Assembly (NCBI RefSeq): GCF_016522075.1
Contig: NZ_JAEHFW010000001.1
Location: 1,178,001-1,242,000 of the forward strand
DNA length: 64,000 bases
Origin: Mucilaginibacter segetis
GTDB lineage: Bacteria > Bacteroidota > Bacteroidia > Sphingobacteriales > Sphingobacteriaceae
Reading direction: 5' to 3'
Below are positions 1 to 9,256 of the stretch, one piece after another. The position numbers and the translations under genes were made by a program. The notes under the pieces were generated by a model. It had not been told where the DNA came from and ran no database searches. It worked only from the letters and a program-made list of their open reading frames with translations. Numbering within the stretch: position 1 is the stretch's first letter; each line of letters begins with the position of its first letter.

Positions 1-1
1 C

Positions 2-811
2 GGACCAACTTATTATTCTTTTAACCGGGGAAATGTCCACTACATATGCTTAGATGATGTTTTCTTTATAGGTACAGCTAAAAGATACATTGGTTATTTA
101 ACAGAAAATCAATTGCAATGGCTGGAGCAGGATCTGGCTAATGTTAAGCACGGGAGTACTTTGGTTGTATCTCTGCATATTCCAACCTTTACAGGTGTAC
201 AACGCCGCAATAAATTAAAGGAGGAGGAGATAGGCGGGGTTGTAGCTAATCGGGAACAGTTGTATAAGTTGCTTGCTCCATATAATGTTCATTTTATGTC
301 AGGTCACACACATATGAATGAAAAATGGGAAAAGGATAATATGATAGAGCATGTTCATGGTACGGTATGCGGTGCCTGGTGGACAGGTCCAATTTGTACT
401 GATGGTACACCAGAGGGTTATGCTGTTTATGAAGTGAACGGAGACCAGATTAGCTGGTATTATAAATCGACAGGGAAACCCAGAGAATATCAGTTAAAGG
501 TTTATGAAAAAGGAAGGTTAAAAACCGCACCTGATGCCATTGTTGCAAATGTATGGAACTGGGATCCGAAATGGAAAGTAGAGTGGTATCAGGACGGTGT
601 TTTGAAAGGTGCCATGGAACAACGCGTAGATTTTGATCCATGGGCAGTAGAATTATACGAAGGCCCCGCAATGCCTAAAAAGCATAAGTTTGTTGACCCT
701 ACTTTAACGGATCACTTATTTTTTGCAACACCTGATGCCAATGCCAAAAATATTAAGGTTGTAACTACCGACAGGTTTGGTAACACTTATAGTCAAGAAT
801 TAGCTGTTTAA
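2..811 (+). CDS. Calcineurin-like metallophosphoesterase, C-terminal part (5' end outside window)
   Basis: The reading frame is open from the first codon of the window, so only the C-terminal 269 residues are seen. The motif SGHTHMNEK is the GH(T/x)H metal-binding signature of calcineurin-like phosphoesterases, and the preceding SLHIP is the usual upstream His motif. After about residue 140 comes a beta-rich tail (NVWNWDPKWKVEWYQDGV) typical of the C-terminal domain of large Bacteroidota metallophosphoesterases. The missing N-terminus should hold the signal peptide and first metal ligands. The gene ends just before a strong hairpin, so it is the last gene of an upstream unit, although the next operon also encodes a phosphoesterase. 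The substrate is unknown; a periplasmic phosphomono- or diesterase is inferred. Confidence 0.85.
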   Translation, partial: GPTYYSFNRGNVHYICLDDVFFIGTAKRYIGYLTENQLQWLEQDLANVKHGSTLVVSLHIPTFTGVQRRNKLKEEEIGGVVANREQLYKLLAPYNVHFMSGHTHMNEKWEKDNMIEHVHGTVCGAWWTGPICTDGTPEGYAVYEVNGDQISWYYKSTGKPREYQLKVYEKGRLKTAPDAIVANVWNWDPKWKVEWYQDGVLKGAMEQRVDFDPWAVELYEGPAMPKKHKFVDPTLTDHLFFATPDANAKNIKVVTTDRFGNTYSQELAV

Positions 812-824
812 TACAAACAAAATT

Positions 825-859
825 TTAAACAAAGGCCGGTATATCCGGCTTTTGTTTAA
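825..859 (+). terminator. Rho-independent terminator-like hairpin
   Basis: The arms at 825-839 and 845-859 pair along their whole length (one G-T pair) around a 5-nt loop. The A-rich and T-rich flanks make it usable in both directions. It separates the metallophosphoesterase from the FecR operon. Confidence 0.8.
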
Positions 860-948
860 AATGGCACTTAACAAAAAGTTAATAAACAATTAACGATTTG
901 TTTTGGTGGAAAGCAACCCTTTATACCTCTTTAAATAAAGTTAAAAGA

Positions 949-1911
949 GTGAACTGGGAACTACTGCTTAGATACATTAATAAAGAAGCCAGCAATTTTG
1001 AGGCTACTCAGGTTGAGGAATGGTTGCAACAACAGAAGGAAAATGCTTACCTGCTGGAATATCTGCAAAAGCGAAAAGATCAACTGCATCAGCCGCTGAA
1101 AGAGACTGATATTGATGAACAATGGCTGCACCTGCTCGACAGGATATTTGAAACATCGCCATTTGTAAAACCCATAAAACTATACCGTTACCTGGGCATT
1201 GCTGCAAGCTTCTTATTATTTGCAGTATTGGGCTGGATGTATGTGAAAAACAGTACATCAGGTACAAAGGCTGACTTGGTGACTTTACAGGCGCCCGTTG
1301 ATACTCGCGGAAACACCTTGCTGCCCGATGGTACTCAAGTTTACATGACACCCGGCTCAAGCATTAAATACGGCGATAATTTCGGTGCCGATAAAAGAAT
1401 TATTCACTTATCGGGGGAAGCATTTTTTGATGTAAAACACGATCCGAAAAAGCCATTCATCATTTATACAACTAATAACCTGCAGGTATCGGTTTTAGGC
1501 ACCTCCTTTAATGTTTATTCCAGTAAAAACGGACTTCCTGCTGAAATCAAAGTGGCATCAGGCTTAGTGGGTATAACAGCCAGTCAGCACACTTATTTTT
1601 TAAAGGCGGGGCAAAAATTAACCTACCAGCCCAATAATAAAAAAACAGCTATTACAACAGTAACCTATAATGATGCTGCGGCTCTGCAGAATCAAGCACT
1701 GTTTTTTAAAGATGACAATGCCTATCAGATAGCCGAAAAATTACACCGGTGGTACAATATTGATGTAGAAGTACTACCCTCAGCAACAAAACATTCCCGT
1801 TTCAGCGGTGAAATGAAAGATGCCGGATTAGCTAACCTAATGGAAGGGCTTAAATATGCTACTGGCATTAACTATAAATTCAAAGATCAACACACTATAC
1901 AATTATTCTAA
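949..1911 (+). CDS. FecR-family anti-sigma factor
   Basis: FecR proteins are inner-membrane anti-sigma factors that relay substrate occupancy of a TonB-dependent receptor to an ECF sigma factor. The N-terminal cytoplasmic part (about 80 residues, starting MNWELLLRYINKEA) is the usual sigma-binding helical region. A membrane helix follows (YLGIAASFLLFAVLGWMYV), then the periplasmic FecR domain (LPDGTQVYMTPGSS, GEAFFDVKHDP, VLGTSFNVYS) and a DUF4974-like C-terminal domain. I chose the GTG at 949 because the protein then starts like its family; an upstream in-frame TTG at 898 would add 17 unlikely residues. The SusC gene starts 9 bp downstream and carries the matching STN signalling domain. No ECF sigma gene lies beside it in this window, which is unusual. 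Confidence 0.9.
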   Translation: MNWELLLRYINKEASNFEATQVEEWLQQQKENAYLLEYLQKRKDQLHQPLKETDIDEQWLHLLDRIFETSPFVKPIKLYRYLGIAASFLLFAVLGWMYVKNSTSGTKADLVTLQAPVDTRGNTLLPDGTQVYMTPGSSIKYGDNFGADKRIIHLSGEAFFDVKHDPKKPFIIYTTNNLQVSVLGTSFNVYSSKNGLPAEIKVASGLVGITASQHTYFLKAGQKLTYQPNNKKTAITTVTYNDAAALQNQALFFKDDNAYQIAEKLHRWYNIDVEVLPSATKHSRFSGEMKDAGLANLMEGLKYATGINYKFKDQHTIQLF

Positions 1912-1920
1912 CAATTAAAT

Positions 1921-4900
1921 ATGAACCCGAAAATTTTACTTATCCCAAAAAGATCGTGCTTTTTCTTGTTGATGCTGTTGTTTTCAGTACAGCTTTTTGC
2001 GCAAAATAATAGTCCGGAGGGGCTGAGTTTTGATAAGAAACAACTAAGCATTTCTGCTATAGTTAACCGTTTAAAAAGCGGATACAATTACAAGGTCTCA
2101 TTTGATGCTGATATAAATATGAGTAAAGTGGTGACATTGCCATCTCCAAACTTGAGCTTTGAAAAGCTCGCATTAGTATTAGAGCAGCAGGCAGGAGTAG
2201 GTTTAAAAAACATTAATGGCAACCTGGTAATTAAAAAGTTGGAGTTGGTAACAGTAAGTGGTGCCATTATATCAGGTGATGATAAGCAACCTTTGGCAAG
2301 CGTTACTATAAGAGGTCTTAACAAAAGCTTTTTAGGTTCATCAGACATAAACGGCAAGTTCTCTATACTTGTACAAAAAGGTACCGAAGTAACTTTTAAT
2401 ATGTTGGGTTTCGAGGTGTTACAAAGAGTATTTAATGTAAATACTGCGGGCATAACCATCACATTAAATCCTTCAAATACCGCCCTTAACGAAGTTGTGG
2501 TTACGGCATTAGGTATTAAACGCGAAGAAAAAGCATTAGGCTATGCAACTACCGTAGTTAAAGGGGAGCAACTTACTCAGGCATTATCAAATAACTGGAC
2601 GGATGCCTTATCTGGCAAAGTAGCGGGTCTTAACCTCATACGCTCGAACGGTGGTCCTACAGGTTCTAACAGGATAGTATTGCGTGGAGAAAGCAACCTT
2701 ACAGGTGAAAACCAGGCGCTCATTGTAGTAGATGGAGTGGTTACCAATAACGGAAGCGGCCGCACATTGGGCAGTGGAAGTAACGCTTATCTGGATAGTG
2801 AATCTCCGGTTGACTTTGGTAATAGTTTAAACGATATCAATCCTGAAGATATAGAAAGTATTACTGTATTAAAGGGGCCGGGTGCCGCAGCGTTGTATGG
2901 AGAGCGAGGCGCCAATGGTGCAATTGTTATTACTACCAAATCAGGTAAAACTAAGGATGGGAAAATTAGCATTACCATTAATTCAAATACTGCCTTAGAA
3001 AGTATTTCACGCTGGCCCGATTACCAGTATGAATACGGACAAGGCGTAGAAGGTGCTAACTATTATTCCTTCGGCGCTACGGCAGATGGGCCAAGTACGC
3101 GTAGCACCAGTTCTGCATGGGGGCCTAAATTCGATGGTCAATCTTACTTTCAATACGATCCTGTAACGCACACAGGTGGTACCGAACGTACACCATGGGT
3201 TGCATACCCTGATGCCCGCAAGAATTTTTTCCAGAACGGGGAAACTTATACAAACTCTGTTACGCTTAGTGGCGGTACCGACAAAACTTCTGCGAGGTTC
3301 TCAGCAACAAATGTTCAAAATTCCTGGATAATACCTAATACAGGATATGCACGTAATACAGTTGCTCTTGCGGTAGATCAAAAAGTCTCCAACAAACTCC
3401 ATATATCAACCCGTATTAACTATACCAATAAAACCAGCGATAACTTACCGGCAACCGGCTATAATAATCAGTCTATAATGTACTGGAACATATTCTGGGA
3501 GCCTAATGCACCAAATGATTGGTTAAAAGATTATTGGCTGCCTGGACAAACTAATATTAAGCAAAGTTATCCGTTCAGCAGTTATCCTGATAACCCTTAC
3601 CTGATAGCCAACGAAATGAATAACACCTTAAACCGAAACAGTTTAACGGGTAATATTCAGGCTACCTATAATTTCACAAAGGACCTGAGTTTGATGGTAA
3701 GAACATCAATGGACTTTGATTATGATCAGCGTAGTACCCAAAGACCCTATGATACTGAAAAGTTCAAAAAAGGTATGTACCGTACTCAAAGCGTTTTTTC
3801 TCAGGAAATAACAAACGACTTCTTACTACGGTATAACAAAGACATTGGCAAAGATTTCAACGTGAATTTAACCGCCGGTGGTAGTATGCTTAAAAACAAT
3901 TACAATAAAGATGAACTGCGGGCCGACTCTTTATTATATCCCGGAATATTTACGCTGGCGAATAAAGCGGGTGTTTTAATAGCCCTGCCAACCAGAAGCA
4001 AATTTGATATAAATAGTTTTTATGGAGTATTAGCTGCAAGTTATAAAAGCTTCTTATTTCTGGATATTACAGGTCGTAACGACTGGAACAGTAATCTGGC
4101 CAGCCCAACGTCAACAGCCAATGTTTCTTTCTTTTATCCATCGGTAAATGGTAGCGCCATTCTTTCAGAGATGTTCAGGTTACCGAAAGCTATTTCTTAT
4201 TTAAAACTACGCGGATCTATATCAGGTGTGGGTAGTGGTCGTACGGATCCTTACCTTACATCGTATACATACAATTCAGAAAGTACATTTCCCGGCGGGT
4301 TATCCAATCCAACCACATTAGCTAATATTAACCTGAAACCCCTTTATACTACCAGTTACGAAGTTGGTACAGAAGTGCGTTTCTTTGGTAACCGTTTAGG
4401 TTTTGATATAGCGTTATATAAAAGTAACACTAAGGATCAAATTCTTACAGCTATTGTTGACCGCTCATCCGGGGTAAACGCTGCGGTAATAAATGCCGGT
4501 GCGGTACAAAACAAGGGCATCGAAATATCTGCGAACGGATCACCTGTTAAAAGCAAGGATTTTAAGTGGAATATCACTACAACATTTTCATCTAACCGTA
4601 ATAAAATATTATCGCTACCTGATAGCCTTACCAGTCTTACCTTACAAAAAGGACCCGGAAGCCGTGGCGCAATTATCGCCACAGTTGGGGGCAGTATGGG
4701 CGATCTGTATGGTTTAGGTTATGAGCGTTCGCCGGATGGGCAGATCATTTATGAGAACGGCTATCCTAAACTTACCACCGATATGAAATATATTGGTAAC
4801 ACCAGCCCTAAATGGAAGGCAAGTATTGGCAACCAGTTCAATTATAAAAACTTCGCGTTAAGTTTCCTTTTTGATGCACAGCACGGAGCTGTAGCCTATT

Positions 4901-5343
4901 CACTTACCGAAGCTGTATTGGTTGAACAGGGAAAAACTACTAATACATTGCCCGGGCGCTATAATGGCATAATAGGTAACGGCGTAATTCAGAATGCAGA
5001 CGGTACCTACCGGCCGAATGATGTGGTAGCCCAGGATATAAGCAACTATTATAATTCACATTATGGTCGGGATAACGTAGAGGGAAGTACTTATTCAACA
5101 GATTTTGTGAAACTGAGAGAGGCCAGGATAGATTACTCGTTTAAACCTTCATTCGTCAAAAAATTAGGACTGACCCGTGCTACCATAGGTATTTATGGCA
5201 GAGACTTGCTAACCATTACCAAATGGCCGGTATTCGATCCTGAATTTGGCACCCTAAACGATAATTATATAACTCAGGGTTTTGAGTTAGGGCAGTTCCC
5301 CTCAACACGCACATTCGGGTTTAATTTAACAGTAGGTATTTAA
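1921..5343 (+). CDS. SusC/RagA-family TonB-linked outer-membrane transporter with STN domain
   Basis: This 1140-residue outer-membrane importer is energised by TonB. Domains in order: signal peptide (ends LFSVQLFAQ, residue 28), an STN (secretin/TonB short N-terminal) domain at about 37-108 that talks to FecR, a carboxypeptidase-D-regulatory-like domain at about 112-185, the TonB plug from about 190 (EVVVTALGIKREEKALGYAT) with the SusC-type LKGPGAAALYGERGANGAI segment, and a beta-barrel ending in FGFNLTVGI. It sits between FecR and SusD with 9-bp gaps on both sides, so the three are surely co-transcribed. The substrate cannot be read from sequence; the phosphoesterase at the end of the operon suggests a phosphorylated compound. 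Confidence 0.96.
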   Translation: MNPKILLIPKRSCFFLLMLLFSVQLFAQNNSPEGLSFDKKQLSISAIVNRLKSGYNYKVSFDADINMSKVVTLPSPNLSFEKLALVLEQQAGVGLKNINGNLVIKKLELVTVSGAIISGDDKQPLASVTIRGLNKSFLGSSDINGKFSILVQKGTEVTFNMLGFEVLQRVFNVNTAGITITLNPSNTALNEVVVTALGIKREEKALGYATTVVKGEQLTQALSNNWTDALSGKVAGLNLIRSNGGPTGSNRIVLRGESNLTGENQALIVVDGVVTNNGSGRTLGSGSNAYLDSESPVDFGNSLNDINPEDIESITVLKGPGAAALYGERGANGAIVITTKSGKTKDGKISITINSNTALESISRWPDYQYEYGQGVEGANYYSFGATADGPSTRSTSSAWGPKFDGQSYFQYDPVTHTGGTERTPWVAYPDARKNFFQNGETYTNSVTLSGGTDKTSARFSATNVQNSWIIPNTGYARNTVALAVDQKVSNKLHISTRINYTNKTSDNLPATGYNNQSIMYWNIFWEPNAPNDWLKDYWLPGQTNIKQSYPFSSYPDNPYLIANEMNNTLNRNSLTGNIQATYNFTKDLSLMVRTSMDFDYDQRSTQRPYDTEKFKKGMYRTQSVFSQEITNDFLLRYNKDIGKDFNVNLTAGGSMLKNNYNKDELRADSLLYPGIFTLANKAGVLIALPTRSKFDINSFYGVLAASYKSFLFLDITGRNDWNSNLASPTSTANVSFFYPSVNGSAILSEMFRLPKAISYLKLRGSISGVGSGRTDPYLTSYTYNSESTFPGGLSNPTTLANINLKPLYTTSYEVGTEVRFFGNRLGFDIALYKSNTKDQILTAIVDRSSGVNAAVINAGAVQNKGIEISANGSPVKSKDFKWNITTTFSSNRNKILSLPDSLTSLTLQKGPGSRGAIIATVGGSMGDLYGLGYERSPDGQIIYENGYPKLTTDMKYIGNTSPKWKASIGNQFNYKNFALSFLFDAQHGAVAYSLTEAVLVEQGKTTNTLPGRYNGIIGNGVIQNADGTYRPNDVVAQDISNYYNSHYGRDNVEGSTYSTDFVKLREARIDYSFKPSFVKKLGLTRATIGIYGRDLLTITKWPVFDPEFGTLNDNYITQGFELGQFPSTRTFGFNLTVGI

Positions 5344-5352
5344 TTAAGAATA

Positions 5353-6810
5353 ATGATTAAGATGATGAAAAAGTATTTATATCTGTTATACACAGTTTTT
5401 TTTATAGCGATTTTACCGCTTAGCTCATGCAAAAAGGACTTTGAGGAACTCGCGGTAAACCCAAATACGAGCGATAAGGCTTTGCCCGAAGCGCTTTTAG
5501 CCCCAGCTATAACTGCAATTGTAAAAGCCAATATGAGCCGTAGTCAGCGTATCACAAACGAATTGATGCAGGTTACGGTAAACATGGGCGATTCGGAGGG
5601 TAAGATATTTCGTTATGATATAAGAAACTCTGAAGCTGACTATTTATGGAACGCCTGGTATATTGAATTAACCAACTTTAACGATATATATCAGGGTGGA
5701 GTAGATAACGGTAACCAGACCTATCAGGGCATTGCACTTATTTGTCAGGCCTGGGTGTTTTCAATGCTTACCGATACGTATGGCGATGTGCCTTATTTTA
5801 ACGCTAATAAAGCTAAGGATGGGTTATTCACCCCCGCGTTTGATAAACAGGAAGATATTTATAAAGACCTGTTTGCTAAACTGGAACAGGCTAATACTTT
5901 GTTAGCTGCAGGTGCAAATGTATCATCTGCAAGCGACCCTGTATACGGTGGCATTGCTGCAAAATGGCGTAAATTTGGTAATTCTTTATACCTGCGTTTG
6001 TTGTTAAGGGTGTCAGGTAAAGATGAAGCAAATTCATCTGCCAAAATAAAAGAGATTGTAGATACTAAGGCAACTACATATCCAATAATGGCAAGTAACG
6101 ATGATTCAGCTATTCTGATGTGGACTGGTCAGTCACCTTATGTATCGCCGTTTGCTACACTGCGTGCTGCAGATTGGTATACACCAAAACTAACCAGTTT
6201 CTTTGTTAACAACCTGAATGAGTGGAGCGATCCGCGTATCGGTAAATGGGCCACACTATTTGAAGGTGATTATGCCGGTGTTCCGAGCGGATACGCTGTT
6301 GGCGAAATGCCTCAGGCTAAATCAACCTTGCCTACTTCGTTGCAAACCAGTGCTTTATTGGGTAATATACTTAACTATGCTGAAGTGCAATTTATATTAG
6401 CCGAAGCGGCTGCCAAGGGCTGGATTACCTCAAAACCTGCTCAAACCTATTACCAGGATGGTATAACCGCGGATATTACAATGTGGGGATATACCGTACC
6501 AACAAATTATTTTAATTACGATCTGGTAAAGTGGGACGATAGCTACAATTTGGATAAAAAAATGGAGATGATACACTTGCAAAAGTATTACTCCCTGTTT
6601 TTTACCGATCTGGAATCTTGGTTTGAATATCGCCGTACAGGGCACCCGGTATTGCCCAAAGGCGCAGGCCTAAAAAACAATGGTATAATGCCGGCACGAT
6701 TAAATTACCCTGTGTATGTGCAATCTACCAATGGCGATAATTACCGGGCCGCAGTAGCATCACAAGGGCCGGATAATATTTCTACACAAGTTTGGTGGCA
6801 AAAACCATAA
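5353..6810 (+). CDS. SusD/RagB-family nutrient-binding lipoprotein
   Basis: This surface lipoprotein forms the lid of the SusC barrel and captures substrate. The signal sequence ends in a lipobox (ILPLSSC, Cys 26), followed by KKDFEELAVNPN, a standard SusD-like start. The rest is TPR-like helical (WNAWYIELTNFNDIYQGG, ICQAWVFSMLTDTYGDVPYF), with the C-terminal LQKYYSLFFTDLESWFEYRR motif of the SusD-like_2 family. Length 485 aa is normal. In-frame ATGs at 5362 and 5365 are alternative starts. It follows SusC by 9 bp and is followed after 26 bp by the DUF5689 lipoprotein. Confidence 0.95.
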   Translation: MIKMMKKYLYLLYTVFFIAILPLSSCKKDFEELAVNPNTSDKALPEALLAPAITAIVKANMSRSQRITNELMQVTVNMGDSEGKIFRYDIRNSEADYLWNAWYIELTNFNDIYQGGVDNGNQTYQGIALICQAWVFSMLTDTYGDVPYFNANKAKDGLFTPAFDKQEDIYKDLFAKLEQANTLLAAGANVSSASDPVYGGIAAKWRKFGNSLYLRLLLRVSGKDEANSSAKIKEIVDTKATTYPIMASNDDSAILMWTGQSPYVSPFATLRAADWYTPKLTSFFVNNLNEWSDPRIGKWATLFEGDYAGVPSGYAVGEMPQAKSTLPTSLQTSALLGNILNYAEVQFILAEAAAKGWITSKPAQTYYQDGITADITMWGYTVPTNYFNYDLVKWDDSYNLDKKMEMIHLQKYYSLFFTDLESWFEYRRTGHPVLPKGAGLKNNGIMPARLNYPVYVQSTNGDNYRAAVASQGPDNISTQVWWQKP

Positions 6811-6836
6811 TTATAAAGTATTAAAAATTAAAAGGT

Positions 6837-8393
6837 ATGAAAAGGAAAATATTCTATATAGTTCTATGTTTTAGTGCGCTTTTTATGAGCGCTTGTCAAA
6901 AACATGATTTTGCTGCTGGCGAATTAAGCCCAATAATAGCCGTAAGCGATCTGCGTGATCTTTATAAAGGCAATGATGTAACCCTGACAACAGATAATAT
7001 GCTTGGCGCCACAGAGATAGTTGGCATTGTAATTTCTAACCCGGATTCTGGAAATGTACCTAAGGATATGGTGATCTTACAAAATATCCGCAGACAGCTT
7101 ACACGCGGTATAGCTATACCATTAGGTGCAGCAGCGGCTAACTATACTTCCGGCGATTCGCTGGTAGTTACCGTTAACGGAGCTATATTAAAAAAAGTAA
7201 ATGGCACCTTACAATTAACCGGGATAACCGAAGCCAACATACAAAAAATATCATCTGGCAATTCGGTTACTGTTCAGTCGGTTTCAAGCTATTCTATTAA
7301 AAGTAACCCGGACGCTTATGAAAATACTTTGGTGCAAGTGAAAACAGCCACCGTATCTCCTGCTCCTGTTGATGGTGATACCTATGCAGGCGATAAATAC
7401 CTGGTTAATGGTGCAGATAGTGTAATAATGCACACCGAGGAAACAGCCAATTACGCTACTGAACAATTACCGGCGAGCGCAACTGTTACCGGGATACTAT
7501 TTGTTGGGCAGGATGAATCTGGTAATGCAAGCTTGCAAATTTGGCCGCGTTACAGTACCGATATTACGGACAAAACAGCCCCTATAGATCCTAATGGGCC
7601 TAAATTGGGCGTAGGGCCTATAATTATAACCGGATACGCCAACGATACAAAAGGCGCAGATGGTAACTATGAATATTTCCAGTTTATGGCTACTAAAACT
7701 ATTGATTTTTCTAAAACTCCGGTAGCTGTGGTAACTTGTACTAACGCTGGTTCAGCAGCTCCTGATGCAGGTGATGCTCCATCAGGAGGATGGGCCGAAG
7801 GTGGTGGCAGAACCTATAAGTTTAATATTACTGAAGGAATTGTGCATAAAGGTGATATATTTTATGTGGGCGGAAGCAATAAGAGAATTGATGGTCCAAA
7901 TAGTACCGATATAAGTTCCGCAAATTGGGTGCGCTCTATTCCTTATACCACAACCGATGGTGATGGTTTTGGAAGTAAAAGTTCCGGATTACTACCTAAT
8001 AGTGGTAACGCTGGCGGTATTGCGGTATTTGATGGAATTAACGTTACGGAAACGTCTGTTCCGGTTGATGCAGTATTTTACGGAGGTACAAGTACAAAAA
8101 CAATTTATAACGAAACAGACAATAAAGGTTATCGTATTCCGGATAATGATCATTATCACCCTATTGATCCGGCAACTTCCGCGGCGCAGCCTTTTGTATA
8201 CCAGGGAACAAATACTTATGTAATTCCGCACAGTACCCCGGCAGATGCAGGAATCTTTGTTAAATTAGGTGGTAAATTTGATTCAGCAACCAAAAAATGG
8301 ATAACTCCGCGTTCATATGTACACTATACATTATCCCTATCTTCGGAATTGTCTGAAATAGAGACCGGAGCAGACGTAACTGTAATACAATAA
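6837..8393 (+). CDS. DUF5689 domain-containing lipoprotein
   Basis: A 518-residue lipoprotein with lipobox LFMSAC (Cys 20). The N-terminal half (residues about 33-245, from ISPIIAVSDLRDLYKG-like sequence to LQIWPRYSTDI) matches my recollection of DUF5689, an OB-fold-like module common next to SusCD pairs and secreted nucleases or phosphatases in Bacteroidota. The C-terminal half is Gly/Ser/Thr/Asp rich with no catalytic motif I recognise. It is the fourth gene of the FecR-SusCD operon, so it is probably surface-exposed and binds or presents the substrate. Family assignment is by pattern memory; function is not established. Confidence 0.75.
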   Translation: MKRKIFYIVLCFSALFMSACQKHDFAAGELSPIIAVSDLRDLYKGNDVTLTTDNMLGATEIVGIVISNPDSGNVPKDMVILQNIRRQLTRGIAIPLGAAAANYTSGDSLVVTVNGAILKKVNGTLQLTGITEANIQKISSGNSVTVQSVSSYSIKSNPDAYENTLVQVKTATVSPAPVDGDTYAGDKYLVNGADSVIMHTEETANYATEQLPASATVTGILFVGQDESGNASLQIWPRYSTDITDKTAPIDPNGPKLGVGPIIITGYANDTKGADGNYEYFQFMATKTIDFSKTPVAVVTCTNAGSAAPDAGDAPSGGWAEGGGRTYKFNITEGIVHKGDIFYVGGSNKRIDGPNSTDISSANWVRSIPYTTTDGDGFGSKSSGLLPNSGNAGGIAVFDGINVTETSVPVDAVFYGGTSTKTIYNETDNKGYRIPDNDHYHPIDPATSAAQPFVYQGTNTYVIPHSTPADAGIFVKLGGKFDSATKKWITPRSYVHYTLSLSSELSEIETGADVTVIQ

Positions 8394-8409
8394 TTAAATT
8401 AAGTATATC

Positions 8410-9246
8410 ATGAAAAAGAGTTTCTTTATTTTTCTGTCGATGATCGCTTGTTTAACCGTTAGGGCGCAAATGCCCTCGGTTAAACCAACGGTTAATGGTA
8501 GTCCCGGTAATATACAGCCTTTTTTATTTTCGGTGAATACATTAACAAGCACCTCTCCATCCTGGAATTTATATTATTCCGGAAGTTACGGCGAAAGAAC
8601 TGCTGCACCCTTTGGTATCGACGGAGTTGACCAACAGGTGGCATTTAAAGGCTATCTGGGAAACAGGTTTACGCTTTATGCTAATGCGTCAATAGGGATT
8701 GCACGCTCGGGCGGAGTAGCCAGTGCACAGCAGGCAGAATTATTAAGAGATTTTGTAGGTGGTAAAACAACTTTTGGTCCGCGTTTAGGGTTAGGTTTAG
8801 GGGTAAGTCACGACCTTTCAAACGTTGGTGCTGTTTTTAGTCGTATTACCGCGTCTTTTGACAGAGCATCGTGGCGTATTGGTGGCAACCTCCGTTTTGA
8901 GAAAGCCTTTTCAAGTAACCGAGATGATATTGATCTGATAACCAGTATTGGTTTTCATCATCGTATAGCAGGAAATTTCTTTGCTGGTGTAGAGGCAGTA
9001 GGTGAGGACCTGGAAGGTTTTTGGGAAGCTGATGAAGCTGAAGGCGGCGCAAAATTGTTAGTCGGACCATCTGTAAACATAACCCCCTCAAACTCCAGGT
9101 TTTCATTTTCTTTATGCGGAGGCCCGGTTTTTTATGCAACTCATAGCACGGCATATCCTTCTGAAGCTATACGCGATATCGGAACCATTGGTACACAAAA
9201 CGGATTTACTCTGCGTGGTGCGGTATCGTTTAATCTTCATCAATAA
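8410..9246 (+). CDS. Predicted outer-membrane beta-barrel protein of unknown function
   Basis: The 278-residue product has a signal peptide (MIACLTVRAQ) and alternating aromatic/small residues with repeated short amphipathic strands (FTLYANASIGIARSG, RLGLGLGVSHDLS, IAGNFFAGVEAVG), ending in VSFNLHQ. This is the pattern of a small transmembrane barrel. I do not recognise a family. It is the fifth gene in the FecR-SusCD operon, 16 bp after the DUF5689 gene and 10 bp before the propeller-phosphoesterase, so it probably works with the same uptake system. Confidence 0.7.
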   Translation: MKKSFFIFLSMIACLTVRAQMPSVKPTVNGSPGNIQPFLFSVNTLTSTSPSWNLYYSGSYGERTAAPFGIDGVDQQVAFKGYLGNRFTLYANASIGIARSGGVASAQQAELLRDFVGGKTTFGPRLGLGLGVSHDLSNVGAVFSRITASFDRASWRIGGNLRFEKAFSSNRDDIDLITSIGFHHRIAGNFFAGVEAVGEDLEGFWEADEAEGGAKLLVGPSVNITPSNSRFSFSLCGGPVFYATHSTAYPSEAIRDIGTIGTQNGFTLRGAVSFNLHQ

Positions 9247-9256
9247 TGATAATTTA

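Noticed and set aside
7957..8231. Overlapping open frames on both strands inside the DUF5689 gene
   Set aside because: They have no family resemblance, no start signals and lie inside a convincing lipoprotein gene.
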